Below are positions 33,863 to 42,606 of a stretch of 64,000 bases of DNA, piece after piece (positions within the stretch are counted from its first letter, which is position 1; each line of letters begins with the position of its first letter). The notes beneath the pieces were generated by a model that saw only the letters and a list, made by a program, of their open reading frames with translations, had not been told where the DNA came from and made no database searches. The position numbers were made by a program, and so were the translations under genes. The stretch is from an uncultured Atopobium sp. Its GTDB lineage: Bacteria > Actinomycetota > Coriobacteriia > Coriobacteriales > Atopobiaceae. The stretch covers positions 1 to 64,000 of the forward strand of contig CALIZS010000006.1 in the NCBI GenBank assembly GCA_938028565.1, read 5' to 3'.

Positions 33863-35311
33863 CTACTCAGTTTCTGAAGAAGCCTCAGCTACATGAGACG
33901 GATCAGATGGAGCCTCTTCAAACTCAACATCTTCGAATTGCTGGTCTGAGGCGTCCTCATCAAAAATCTCTATACCATCTGTATTTGGTTTATTTGGATC
34001 CTCATAGGTAAAGGTGAGCTCAAGAATGCGAATCTCATCGCCGTCAACTGCACCAGCCTTTGCCAGCTGTACTTCAAGACCCATACGATCAAGACGACGC
34101 TGTAGATATGCCACAGCCTCATCATTGTCCCAATCAGTCTGAATAACCATACGCTCAATCTGACCGCCGGAGACACGCCAAGCATGACGCTCTTCTCGCT
34201 CAATGCGAAGTTTGTTATCACGGCGAAGTCTCTGCTTCTCCCAAGACTCACTGCGATCAACCGTTGGCGTAGTAATGGCAATTTCTTTGCGGAGCTCTGC
34301 TACCTCTGCGGCACAAGTGGTAACAAAATCATCAAGATTTAAACCAGTTACGGTAGAGATAGCAAAAAAGGTTCTATCATCTGCCTCTGCAGCTTTTCTG
34401 AGCGCCTCGATGGCATCTTCTGTACCAGGCATATCGCATTTGTTTGCTACCACAATCTGAGGGCGATCAGCCAGCTTTGAAGCGTATGCTTTAAGCTCCT
34501 CGTTAATAGCGTGGTAGTCCTTTACAGGATCTCTACCTTCATAGCCACCAGTAACGTCAACCATGTGGACAATAAGCGCTGTGCGCTCAATATGACGAAG
34601 GAATTGATGACCAAGGCCCTTGCCCTCAGAGGCGCCCTCGATAAGACCGGGAACGTCAGCACAAACGAATGACTGTCCATTCTGAGCGCGCACAACGCCT
34701 AGATTTGGAACAAGTGTGGTGAAGGGATAGTCAGCAATCTTTGGACGAGCAGCACTGATACGTGCAATAAGAGAGCTCTTACCAACAGAAGGCATGCCCA
34801 CCAAGGCCACATCTGCCATGAGCTTCATCTCTAGCTCAATCCAGTGCTCTTGGGCTGGCTCGCCCTTCTCGGCAAATGCTGGTGCACGCCTCACTGAGGT
34901 GACAAAGTGAATGTTACCGCGGCCACCATTGCCACCAGGAGCAACAACTACCTGCTCACCGGGAGAAGTAAGATCGGCAATCTCGTAGAGTGGCTCTTGT
35001 GTTTCTGGATCAAGCTCGCGCACAACGGTTCCCAGAGGCACCTTGAGCAGTAAATCCTGTCCATCAGAGCCATGACGACGAGCACCCTTACCGTGAGTAC
35101 CACGCTCGGCCTTAAAGTGATGCTTGTAGCGGTAATCAATCAGGGACGAAAGCTGCGCGTCTGCAACAATGACAACATTGCCGCCGTGACCACCGTCTCC
35201 GCCGTCTGGACCGCCTTTTGGTACATATGCTTCTCGGCGGAAAGACATGCAGCCTGCGCCGCCGTCTCCACCTTTAACGTTGATATGACAAAGATCAGTG
35301 AAAGTTTCCAC
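33863..35311 (-). CDS. obgE: Obg family GTPase
   Basis: 482 residues. The Gly-rich Obg fold (FRREAYVPKGGPDGGDGGHGG), the GTPase domain (GMPSVGKSSLI, DVPGLIEGASEGKGLGH, NKCD) and the C-terminal OCT domain (about 340-440) are all present, followed by a ~40-residue acidic tail. It acts in 50S assembly and growth control. GTG start with GGAGGACAC upstream. Confidence 0.96.
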   Translation of the reverse strand: METFTDLCHINVKGGDGGAGCMSFRREAYVPKGGPDGGDGGHGGNVVIVADAQLSSLIDYRYKHHFKAERGTHGKGARRHGSDGQDLLLKVPLGTVVRELDPETQEPLYEIADLTSPGEQVVVAPGGNGGRGNIHFVTSVRRAPAFAEKGEPAQEHWIELEMKLMADVALVGMPSVGKSSLIARISAARPKIADYPFTTLVPNLGVVRAQNGQSFVCADVPGLIEGASEGKGLGHQFLRHIERTALIVHMVDVTGGYEGRDPVKDYHAINEELKAYASKLADRPQIVVANKCDMPGTEDAIEALRKAAEADDRTFFAISTVTGLNLDDFVTTCAAEVAELRKEIAITTPTVDRSESWEKQRLRRDNKLRIEREERHAWRVSGGQIERMVIQTDWDNDEAVAYLQRRLDRMGLEVQLAKAGAVDGDEIRILELTFTYEDPNKPNTDGIEIFDEDASDQQFEDVEFEEAPSDPSHVAEASSETE

Positions 35312-35380
35312 GTGTCCTCCTTCTAATACCTTAATGTTACGGCATTTACCAGCGAAGCACAGTGAAAACGCGAGAAGTTC

Positions 35381-36130
35381 TTATGAGAACACGAGGATAA
35401 CAACAATTATCGACACGCCAAAAGCCATCAATGCAAAATCAGTTGGAGCAAGAGGATAGCGTTTAAACGCAGATGAAGCGTTCCTTAAATAAAAACCTCG
35501 CTGCTCAGCAGCAAGTGCTGAAGCATCAGCTTTTTTAACAGAGCTTACCAGCAAAGGAACAATCAAAGGCATGGTGAGCTGGAGCTTCTTAATTGGATTT
35601 TTGGTATCAAACTCAACGCCACGAGCCATCTGAGCCTCCATAATATGGTTCATCTCTGAAGCAAAGACAGGCACAAAGCGCAAAACCGTTGCAATGGTAA
35701 ACGCATAAGGATAAGGAACATGCGCAACTTCTACCAGCGCATTCATGAGGTCTTCTACGCGCATAAGCGAGAGCATAGAAAGCAGCGGCAGCGCCAGCGC
35801 AATTGTTTTTAGGGCAACGTTAAAGCCGCGCTCCAAACCGCCTACCGTGATGAATAAAAAGAGCGTTTGACCAGCAGGGGCAACAAGCGTCTGTACAACA
35901 CACAAGATAAGACCTAGGACAGCAAAGCCAAATACCAGCTTAAAAGTCTTCTGAGCATTCTGTGAGACAACTCCCACACAAATAGTGAGCGCGAGTACTG
36001 CAAGCACCTCAAGCGTTCCTTGGGCGGCAAAGGCAGCCACAAAGAGCTCAAGCGCAAACACAAGCTTGGCCACAGGATTTGCCTTATGAAGGAAGCTTGT
36101 TCCTTCGGTGTAATCAATAACACTACCCAC
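35381..36130 (-). CDS. ecfT: ECF transporter transmembrane component EcfT
   Basis: 249 residues from GTG, which overlaps the ecfA stop by 8 bases and has AAGGAGG 6 bases upstream; the longer open frame inside ecfA is not supported. The sequence has five or so membrane helices, DYTEGTSFLHKANPVAKL at the N-terminus, and a coupling-helix motif DASALAAEQRGFYLR that docks on the ATPases. It links EcfA to the S component. Third gene of the Trp-attenuated operon. Confidence 0.92.
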   Translation of the reverse strand: MGSVIDYTEGTSFLHKANPVAKLVFALELFVAAFAAQGTLEVLAVLALTICVGVVSQNAQKTFKLVFGFAVLGLILCVVQTLVAPAGQTLFLFITVGGLERGFNVALKTIALALPLLSMLSLMRVEDLMNALVEVAHVPYPYAFTIATVLRFVPVFASEMNHIMEAQMARGVEFDTKNPIKKLQLTMPLIVPLLVSSVKKADASALAAEQRGFYLRNASSAFKRYPLAPTDFALMAFGVSIIVVILVFS

Positions 36131-38048
36131 GAGGAGCCTCCTTACCATTAAGCGTGGCTGCAATACGAGCAATCTCAAACTGATGCTGCAATGCGTCAAG
36201 CACCTCTGAAGCACTGCTCAGTCCAGCAAATGACGGATCCACGTGCGCTCCAGCAAGCTTTGACAGCTGGATCATCTGAGGAGCCTCAACATACGCTTCC
36301 TTCAAAACCTCATCTGTCGAGAAGATCTGTGTAACTTCCCCATCATCTAACACGCTGCCATGCGCCATAACGACAATTCTTGTGGCAAAGTCCAGCACAA
36401 CCTCCATGTCATGACAGACCATAAGAACTGCACAGCCCTTCTCGCACAGTGATTTGACCATATTCATGACCTGCATACACTCTTTGTAATCCAGGCCCGA
36501 TGTTGGCTCATCAAGCACAAGAATATCTGGCTCGCAGGCAACCACAGAAGCAAGCGCAACCATCTGACGCTGTCCGCGAGAAAGCATAAACGGAGACGCG
36601 TCCGCATCAAGCCCCATGCAATCAATTACTTCAAGCGCTTTCTTGCGAGCATCCTCTGCAGACACAGCCTTGAGCTCAAGACCAAACGCAATCTCCTCAA
36701 GAACACTCTCTTTGCAAATCTGGTAATCGGGATTTTGGAACAGCGTAGAGACGTGTTGAGCAATCTGTGACGTCTTCCAATCCTTGCACGATGCGCTCTT
36801 AATTTGAATGTCACCAGATCGAGGACGCAACAGGCCATTTACCAACTTAGTTAGAGTTGTTTTACCTGCACCGTTTTGGCCGACAAGTGCCACAAGCTCG
36901 CCAGGGTGCAAGCTGAGAGAGATGCGCTCAACGCCATCAGTACTATCCTGATATTTGAAGGTGGCATCAATAACATCAAGAACAGACTGAGTACTTGGCT
37001 GGTCAGCGTCTTGAAGAACACCAATTCTGTCAAATGGGCCGCTCGATTCAGCGACCACAGGACCATCTATTTTTGGAAGATATGTCTCCCCTGCTAACTC
37101 AACGTCATTAGAAGCTAATGGTTGAGAGCCCTCTGTAAGAGAAATACTGCGATGCTGGAGAGCGCCTACACAGCACGCAAGCTGCTTGGCGGCTGACTGA
37201 ACTGATAGCGCAGTTTCATCGCAGACAGCTCTGTCCGCCTCAGATAACAAGTGAGCATACTCAGTCTGATGAGAGAGCTCATGGACGCCCTTTGAGACGC
37301 GCACGCAACGAGGAACATCAACGCCAACCTCTTGCAGCAAATCTACCTGAGAGAACATGTCCTCAACGCTACCGTATGCACAAATGGAGCCCTTGTCCAT
37401 CACGGCAATCTTTGAGCAATACTTAGCGAGAAGACCCACTTTTTGCTCAATTACCACAACCGTAATACCTTTGGTTTTGTTGAGCTCTGAAAGGGTCTGG
37501 AAGATTAACTCGGACGACGTTGGATCTAAGGCCGCTGTTGGCTCATCAAGCACCATAACTTGTGGCTGAAGCGCCAAAAGTGCTGCTATAGCAACCTTTT
37601 GCTTCTGTCCACCAGAAAGAGAGGCAATCTCTCTAAAGCGAAGGTTGGCAATACCAACTGTCTCTAGAGCATAGGTAATGCGCTCTGGAATCTCTGCATG
37701 AGGAACTGCAAAGTTCTCAAGACCAAAAAGAAGTTCATCCTCAACAATTGAAGCAACCATTTGCGCGTTGATATCTTGAGTAACAGAACCCACAATTTTA
37801 GAGATATCAGTCAGCGCAACTGTGCAGGTATCCATTCCAGCAACAAGAATCTTTCCAAAGAAACTTCCTCTGAAGTGATGAGGAATAGCGCCGGAAAGCG
37901 CAAGAGCAAGCGTGGACTTGCCTGCGCCAGAAGGACCAACAATACCTACAAAGTCACCCTCCTGAACGCTCAGTGACAGCTCATTCAGAGCATGCACTGA
38001 GCTATCAGGATAGCTATAGGACACAGATTGAACTTCAATAATAGACAC
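36123..38048 (-). CDS. ecfA: Fused ECF transporter ATPase (EcfA1-EcfA2)
   Basis: 641 residues containing two complete ABC ATPase domains in one chain. First: Walker A GPSGAGKST (about 38), signature SLSGGQKQK, Walker B VMVLDEPTAALD. Second: GQNGAGKTT (about 392), SRGQRQM, ILVLDEPTSGLD. A linker of about 120 residues without motifs joins them. It powers uptake by the ECF module. GTG start with GGAGAA upstream, 35 bases after the S-component gene. Confidence 0.93.
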   Translation of the reverse strand: MSIIEVQSVSYSYPDSSVHALNELSLSVQEGDFVGIVGPSGAGKSTLALALSGAIPHHFRGSFFGKILVAGMDTCTVALTDISKIVGSVTQDINAQMVASIVEDELLFGLENFAVPHAEIPERITYALETVGIANLRFREIASLSGGQKQKVAIAALLALQPQVMVLDEPTAALDPTSSELIFQTLSELNKTKGITVVVIEQKVGLLAKYCSKIAVMDKGSICAYGSVEDMFSQVDLLQEVGVDVPRCVRVSKGVHELSHQTEYAHLLSEADRAVCDETALSVQSAAKQLACCVGALQHRSISLTEGSQPLASNDVELAGETYLPKIDGPVVAESSGPFDRIGVLQDADQPSTQSVLDVIDATFKYQDSTDGVERISLSLHPGELVALVGQNGAGKTTLTKLVNGLLRPRSGDIQIKSASCKDWKTSQIAQHVSTLFQNPDYQICKESVLEEIAFGLELKAVSAEDARKKALEVIDCMGLDADASPFMLSRGQRQMVALASVVACEPDILVLDEPTSGLDYKECMQVMNMVKSLCEKGCAVLMVCHDMEVVLDFATRIVVMAHGSVLDDGEVTQIFSTDEVLKEAYVEAPQMIQLSKLAGAHVDPSFAGLSSASEVLDALQHQFEIARIAATLNGKEAPRG

Positions 38049-38083
38049 AGTGTTCTCCAGGAAATAAGTGCGTATCTAAGAAC

Positions 38084-38677
38084 TTATCGGCCCAAAACCT
38101 TCTTAAGAGGAGCCGCAAGAACCTGAACAACAATAGCATTAAAGAATGCGGTTCCCACGATGACAGGAAGCATTACGTAGAAAAGCTCAATAGTTGCACC
38201 CTTGGCTGGAATAGCAATGGCGGCAAAGATCAGGCCAGAAATAAGAGTGGTTACAAAAGAACCAATTGCAGGCATTACTGGCTTATCTGCAAGAGCAGAC
38301 CTTGTGAAGGCAAACATTACAAGTGAAGCTGCGCCCTCTGCAACAAAATCAGCACCAGGAACAGTTGTGGTCAGCTGAATAACGGTAGCTGCGATAAGAC
38401 CAATAACCAGGCTCTGAATAGCGTTTGGCTTAAGCAAAAGAATAGCCAGGCAGAACGAAGAAATAATAAACTCTGGACCAATTCCAATAGCACTAATTGC
38501 CTTACCAACGGTCAGGTTAAGAATAAAACCAGCAGCATTAAGGACGGCAACAAGGACTAGAGAAGTAACGTCCAATACTCCTGCATTTTTTGAAACAGCA
38601 ACAACACGTGGTGCCTGCTCTGCAGATCCTGTCTCTGTACCTGCGGCGATAACCTCATTGAGATTTTCTGTAGACAT
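38084..38677 (-). CDS. ECF transporter substrate-binding S component, predicted tryptophan-specific (TrpP-like)
   Basis: 197 residues, about six membrane helices after a ~30-residue hydrophilic N-terminus. The stretch LLLKPNAIQSLVIGLIAA, LTTTVPGADF, and GSFVTTLISGLIF resembles the TrpP family by eye. The leader in front encodes three tandem Trp codons followed by a terminator, which independently points to tryptophan. It heads an operon with fused EcfA and EcfT, so this is a dedicated, complete transporter. ATG start with AAAGGAG upstream. Trp specificity is inference from leader plus similarity. Confidence 0.85.
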   Translation of the reverse strand: MSTENLNEVIAAGTETGSAEQAPRVVAVSKNAGVLDVTSLVLVAVLNAAGFILNLTVGKAISAIGIGPEFIISSFCLAILLLKPNAIQSLVIGLIAATVIQLTTTVPGADFVAEGAASLVMFAFTRSALADKPVMPAIGSFVTTLISGLIFAAIAIPAKGATIELFYVMLPVIVGTAFFNAIVVQVLAAPLKKVLGR

Positions 38678-38769
38678 ACAAACTCCTTTAACGCAAAACT
38701 AAAACGTACAAACAAATTTTTAACAACACGGGTTTCTCGCCATCCGGATTTAGCAAGAAACGTACGCAC

Positions 38770-38796
38770 AAAAAAAGCTCTCGGTCACCCGAGAGC
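38770..38796 (-). terminator. Attenuator terminator of the trp leader
   Basis: Perfect 8-bp stem on the minus strand GCTCTCGG / CCGAGAGC with loop GTGA, followed by seven T. It lies 25 bases past the leader peptide stop and about 90 before the S-component start. Its 3' arm (TGACCGAGAG) can also pair, with one bulged A, with CTCCGGTCA inside the leader peptide gene. Confidence 0.9.
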
Positions 38797-38821
38797 CTCT
38801 AAATGCGTATGCAGAAGCAAC

Positions 38822-38884
38822 TCATCGCTGACCGGAGAAAGACAAGTTGTTCCACCACCACTGCTGAGTGCCTGTAGCGCGCAT
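38822..38884 (-). CDS. Tryptophan leader peptide (attenuation sensor)
   Basis: Twenty-codon open frame beginning MRATGTQQ, then three consecutive Trp codons (residues 9-11), then NNLSFSGQR and TGA. A very strong ribosome-binding site (GGGAGGAGG) precedes the ATG, and a promoter is 41 bases upstream. Three adjacent UGG codons in a 20-residue frame, followed by a terminator, is the hallmark of transcription attenuation by ribosome stalling. When Trp-tRNA is scarce the ribosome should stop at codons 9-11 and leave the last codons free to pair with the terminator's 3' arm; when it is plentiful the ribosome covers them and the terminator forms. Confidence 0.9.
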   Translation of the reverse strand: MRATGTQQWWWNNLSFSGQR

Positions 38885-38924
38885 GATATGTCCTCCTCCC
38901 AAGAGCGTAAATTGCAATGTAAGA

Positions 38925-38955
38925 AGAATACCATTACTTTGTCAGATTGTGTCAA
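38925..38955 (-). promoter_or_regulatory. Promoter of the trp leader-ECF operon
   Basis: Minus-strand -35 TTGACA (38950-38955, consensus) and extended -10 TGGTATTCT with hexamer TATTCT at 38925-38930; spacer 19 bases. It lies just upstream of the leader peptide ribosome-binding site. Confidence 0.7.
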
Positions 38956-39016
38956 GAAATACAGTAAGAAACAAATTAGAAACTGTAAACGGTACGCGTA
39001 AGATACCGCGAGAAAC

Positions 39017-39043
39017 AAAAAAAGGGGTCCCGAAGGACCCCTT
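39017..39043 (-). terminator. Terminator of rplU-rpmA
   Basis: Perfect 9-bp stem AAGGGGTCC / GGACCCCTT with loop CGAA, with a T-run on the minus strand, 27 bases past the rpmA stop. Strong, so the downstream trp leader has its own promoter. Confidence 0.93.
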
Positions 39044-39070
39044 GAATGAACTGCGAATGTTCAAGAAAAC

Positions 39071-39325
39071 TTATGCCTCAGCAGCAACGACGTTAACGAC
39101 GTGCTTAGCACCCTTCTTAAACTCAACAACGCCATCGCAAAGTGCAAAGAGAGTGTCATCCTTGCCGCGACCAACGTTTACGCCAGGAGTGATGTGCGTA
39201 CCACGCTGACGGATGATAATCTGGCCAGCCTTGATTGCCTGACCACCGTAAATCTTAACGCCAAGGCGCTGTGCTTGTGAGTCGCGACCATTGCGGGAAG
39301 AGCCGAGACCTTTCTTGTGTGCCAT
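39071..39325 (-). CDS. rpmA: 50S ribosomal protein L27
   Basis: 84 residues with the L27 signature (MAHKKGLGSSRNGRDSQAQRLGVK, GTHITPGVNVGRGKDDTLFA). There is no Firmicute-type cleavable N-terminal extension. Follows rplU by 38 bases. Confidence 0.97.
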   Translation of the reverse strand: MAHKKGLGSSRNGRDSQAQRLGVKIYGGQAIKAGQIIIRQRGTHITPGVNVGRGKDDTLFALCDGVVEFKKGAKHVVNVVAAEA

Positions 39326-39363
39326 AAATGCTACCTGCCTATCTCAATATCAGAAGTGACCAA

Positions 39364-39714
39364 TTACTCTGCAGACTCGTCGGATGCCTTAGCTGCAGCC
39401 TTACGAGCGGTAGGGAGCGCGGTAACCTTCAGCTTAGTAAGGTTCTGACGGTGACCATTGGCGCGGTGATAGCGCTTACGCTTGTGGAACTTGAAGACGA
39501 GAACCTTCTTGTCCTTGTACTGCTCAAGAACCTCACAGGTAACCTTCTTAGAGGAAAGAGTGGCAGCGTCAGCAACAACCTTCTTGCCGTCGTTAAGCAT
39601 AAGAACATCAAGCTTTACCTTATCGCCAGGCTGCGCATCAAGCTTCTCGACGCTGATTACGTCGCCCTTGGCAACCTTATACTGCTTGCCACCAGTTGCT
39701 ACGATTGCGTACAT
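39364..39714 (-). CDS. rplU: 50S ribosomal protein L21
   Basis: 116 residues. MYAIVATGGKQYKVAKGD and the RNA-binding KFHKRKRYHRANGHRQNLTKLKV are typical. It has an Ala/Lys/Glu-rich C-terminal extension. Preceded by a structured leader of about 150 bases with a good promoter, so autoregulation of rplU-rpmA is plausible. Confidence 0.97.
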   Translation of the reverse strand: MYAIVATGGKQYKVAKGDVISVEKLDAQPGDKVKLDVLMLNDGKKVVADAATLSSKKVTCEVLEQYKDKKVLVFKFHKRKRYHRANGHRQNLTKLKVTALPTARKAAAKASDESAE

Positions 39715-39770
39715 GTGTGTAACCCTTCATTGCTGATTCTTGCAACGATTAATACTATCTTTGCATTTCT

Positions 39771-39792
39771 GAAGATCCGAGCAAAGATCTTC
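39771..39792 (-). promoter_or_regulatory. Hairpin in the rplU 5' leader
   Basis: Perfect 7-bp stem GAAGATC / GATCTTC with an 8-base loop, roughly midway between the rplU promoter and start codon. Together with GC-rich flanks it makes the leader a candidate L21 autoregulatory element. Confidence 0.4.
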
Positions 39793-39866
39793 GCCGCCGT
39801 GACCTGTGACATCCGCGGGAAACTGTCGGTGTCCCATGTCCCTCGGCGAGAAACACAACTCGAAAT

Positions 39867-39895
39867 AGTCTACTGCATATTTCAGAAAATTCCAA
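39867..39895 (-). promoter_or_regulatory. Promoter of rplU-rpmA
   Basis: Minus-strand -35 TTGGAA (39890-39895), 17-base spacer, -10 TAGACT (39867-39872). One copy of the GGCGAGAAAC motif (39845-39854) lies just downstream of the expected transcription start. Confidence 0.6.
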
Positions 39896-39909
39896 GACAA
39901 AACTACATG

Positions 39910-40731
39910 TTATAGAGGCTTCACAAGGAGTCCATTTTCTGAAACGTGTGCCTGTGAGACTCGGCACACCTTCAACGAGTCAATGCCTTGTAGGCCATCC
40001 ACTCCAGCTTGAGCTGCAATTCTTTGAGCCTCATAAATCAAAACTGCAGGTCTAAGCGCTGCTCTTGGATCTTGGAGTGTATCAAGCTCAAATGAAATAC
40101 ACGTTTCAGATGAGCTCTCAGAAATCTTATAGCCCGCAAACGTTGTCTCTAAATTGACCACTTTTTGCTTGTCTCCGCGCATGTATGTCAGCTCTTTTTT
40201 GGCGAGAAGATCCTCAAACCCCCAACGCAACGCGTCTGACCTAAGACCTTTTCCTAAAATGTCGCATCTCCAGTGAGCGGCATTCAACCATGCTTCAAGC
40301 GCTGGCAGCAACCGATCAACGTAGCTGGCAGCAAACGGAGCAAGCGCGGGAGGCGTGGCCGACAACAGCCTCTCTAACGCTTCATTTGGGTCCACGTATT
40401 CTGTGAGCTTCAAGTCAAAGTACTCCGCCTCAGACGAAGCGCCAACGGGAAGCGCCTGAGAGAACTGAACGCCCATGCGCTTTGCAAAGCCATTGCCTAC
40501 CCTAAATGGCAACTGAGCTCGGCGAACACAGCGCTCAATGGTACCAATAAGCTCAAGGTGTCCTAAAAACGCAAGGCGGTCATCTTTCTTGTAAGCCACG
40601 CGAAGCCTAAAAATCTCTGCTCCGCGCTCCGTCATAATCTCTGGCTGAATCTGTGGCTTACCGGCACGCCAGTCTTTCTTCACGGACTCAGCCACCTCAG
40701 GAGCTACGCTCTCTACCTGCTTATCCGTCAT
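39910..40731 (-). CDS. TIGR03936 family (DUF2344) radical-SAM-associated protein
   Basis: About 273 residues from ATG (MTDKQVESV), overlapping the preceding radical SAM gene by ATGA, with GGGGGTG upstream; a longer frame inside that gene is not supported. The DUF2344 hallmark RLRVAYKKDDRLAFLGHLEL and RAQLPFRVGNGFAKRMGVQFSQALPVG is clear. The family always travels with a TIGR03960 radical SAM protein, as here, but its biochemical role is not known to me. Confidence 0.87.
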   Translation of the reverse strand: MTDKQVESVAPEVAESVKKDWRAGKPQIQPEIMTERGAEIFRLRVAYKKDDRLAFLGHLELIGTIERCVRRAQLPFRVGNGFAKRMGVQFSQALPVGASSEAEYFDLKLTEYVDPNEALERLLSATPPALAPFAASYVDRLLPALEAWLNAAHWRCDILGKGLRSDALRWGFEDLLAKKELTYMRGDKQKVVNLETTFAGYKISESSSETCISFELDTLQDPRAALRPAVLIYEAQRIAAQAGVDGLQGIDSLKVCRVSQAHVSENGLLVKPL

Positions 40732-42593
40732 GAGCGCACCCCCATCAACACGTTGTCGACCTTCAAGGTCTGGCATACCGCACATCCCGTACAAGAGGTA
40801 AATGTGCAGTCTGGTGTAGTAACTTCATCCAATGCTCGACGATATTCTCGCTGTAAATAACCCTTGGAGACGCTAGGAGACGTGTGATCCCAAGGAAGTT
40901 TTGCCTGGATATCAAAGGTTTCTGTTGCAATATCTGAGAGTGAGAAACCCAGACTTTCTGCTGCCGCATTCCAAGCATCAAGATTAAACTCGCTGGTCCA
41001 TGCATCAAACTTACAACCATTTTTCCAAGCCCGGTAAATCAAATCAAAACCGTCGCGGCCCATCTTTGAAAGCGCACCTTCTACCAGGGACGTTCCAGAA
41101 TCGTGGTAGGCAATCTTGAGTCCCCTATCGTGATTTGACGACAAGAGCAACTGCTGTCTACGCTGGGCTTCCTCACGAGAAATCTGGCCAACCCACTGGA
41201 ATGGCGTGTAGGACTTGGGCACAAATACGGCAACGGAAGCAGAAACAGTAACACCCTTGCCGCCAATTTCTCGACCGATATCTAAAATACGCTTTGCAAC
41301 TGCGGGAATGGCTTGAATGTCTTCATCGGTTTCTGTTGGAAGGCCCATCATAAAGTAGAGCTTCATGCGGCGCCAGCCGTTTTCAAACGCATTTCTAGCT
41401 GCCGATTCAAGATCATCCTCAGTGACATTTTTGTTTATGACGTCACGCATGCGCTGAGAACCTGCTTCTGGAGCAAACGTCAGTCCGCCGCGCCTTGAAG
41501 TAGAAACAGCATCTGCCATCTCCGCGCCAAACGCGTCCATACGCTGGGAAGGAATGGAGATTCGCACGCCGCGTTTACGAAGATCAGAGTTCATACGGCG
41601 CAAAATGTAGCCGCACTGAGAGTGATCCGTTGTAGAGAGCGATGTTAGCGAGACCTCATCGTAGCCGCTCTTCAAAAGGCCTTCCTCGCCTGCTTTAACA
41701 ATCTGCTGAGCTGGACGCTCGCGAACAGGACGATACGTCATACCAGCCTGACAGAACCTACAGCCACGAGCACAGCCGCGCTGAATCTCTAGAGCCAGCC
41801 TGTCTTGAACAATTTCGGTATACGGAACAATGCGCTGTGCAACAGGGTCTGTTACTGAAAGGTCTGGCAGACAGCGCTTATAGACCACGCTTGGTGCGCT
41901 ACTTCCCTCTTTAGGGATCGCATAGCCCCAGCGTGTTGAGGTATTATCGTGCACAATCTGATAAAGCGACGGCACGTACACACCTTGAATCTCAGACAAC
42001 CTCTGCAAAATCTCTTGGCGAGAAACTCCTTCAAGCTTGGAAGTTCTCACGCACTCACACATCTCTACCAGCGCTTCTTCGCCGTCGCCTAATAGAATTG
42101 CATCAAAGAGCGGGGACAGCGGCTCTGAGTTCCAAACAGAAGGACCGCCACCAAAAATAAGTGGGTCCTCATCATCACGTTCTTCAGCGAGCAATGGAAT
42201 GCCTGCTAAATCAAGCGTTTCTATAATGTTTGTAGCAATCATTTCATGCGCAAGGGTGAAGCCCACTACATCAAAAGATGCTAAAGGTGCAGCACCCTCC
42301 AACGAAAGCAGAGGAACATTGCGCTTGCGCATCAAAGCTGCCATATCAGTCCATGGTAGGTAGGCGCGCTCACAAGAAATATGAGGAGCCTTATTCAAAG
42401 CGTTATAGAGAATAGCAATGCCCAAATTAGGCTGACCAACCTCGTACACATCAGCGTAAACCATGCAAACGTGAAAAGGACCTTCTTGCTCCTCTACTGC
42501 TCCCCACTCGTGATTCAAGTATCTTGAGGGTTTCTCGACATGCGGAAGCATGGGCTCAATGAGGTGGAAGAGATTTTCTCGTTTAACGCGCAC
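40728..42593 (-). CDS. TIGR03960 family B12-binding-domain/radical SAM protein
   Basis: 621 residues. An N-terminal B12-binding-like Rossmann part (VCMVYADVYEVGQPNLG) precedes the radical SAM domain, whose [4Fe-4S] motif is CARGCRFCQAG (about 255). It likely generates a 5'-deoxyadenosyl radical, substrate unknown. It is followed by its usual partner (DUF2344) with overlapping stop/start, then rplU-rpmA; this block also neighbours ribosome genes in other Gram-positives, hinting at an RNA or ribosome-related substrate. Confidence 0.87.
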   Translation of the reverse strand: MRVKRENLFHLIEPMLPHVEKPSRYLNHEWGAVEEQEGPFHVCMVYADVYEVGQPNLGIAILYNALNKAPHISCERAYLPWTDMAALMRKRNVPLLSLEGAAPLASFDVVGFTLAHEMIATNIIETLDLAGIPLLAEERDDEDPLIFGGGPSVWNSEPLSPLFDAILLGDGEEALVEMCECVRTSKLEGVSRQEILQRLSEIQGVYVPSLYQIVHDNTSTRWGYAIPKEGSSAPSVVYKRCLPDLSVTDPVAQRIVPYTEIVQDRLALEIQRGCARGCRFCQAGMTYRPVRERPAQQIVKAGEEGLLKSGYDEVSLTSLSTTDHSQCGYILRRMNSDLRKRGVRISIPSQRMDAFGAEMADAVSTSRRGGLTFAPEAGSQRMRDVINKNVTEDDLESAARNAFENGWRRMKLYFMMGLPTETDEDIQAIPAVAKRILDIGREIGGKGVTVSASVAVFVPKSYTPFQWVGQISREEAQRRQQLLLSSNHDRGLKIAYHDSGTSLVEGALSKMGRDGFDLIYRAWKNGCKFDAWTSEFNLDAWNAAAESLGFSLSDIATETFDIQAKLPWDHTSPSVSKGYLQREYRRALDEVTTPDCTFTSCTGCAVCQTLKVDNVLMGVRS

Positions 42594-42606
42594 GATAGTC
42601 TACTTT

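Noticed and set aside
38785..39018. 77-codon open frame across the trp leader
   Set aside because: It runs through the promoter and terminator and has no ribosome-binding site; the 20-codon leader peptide in the same region is better supported.
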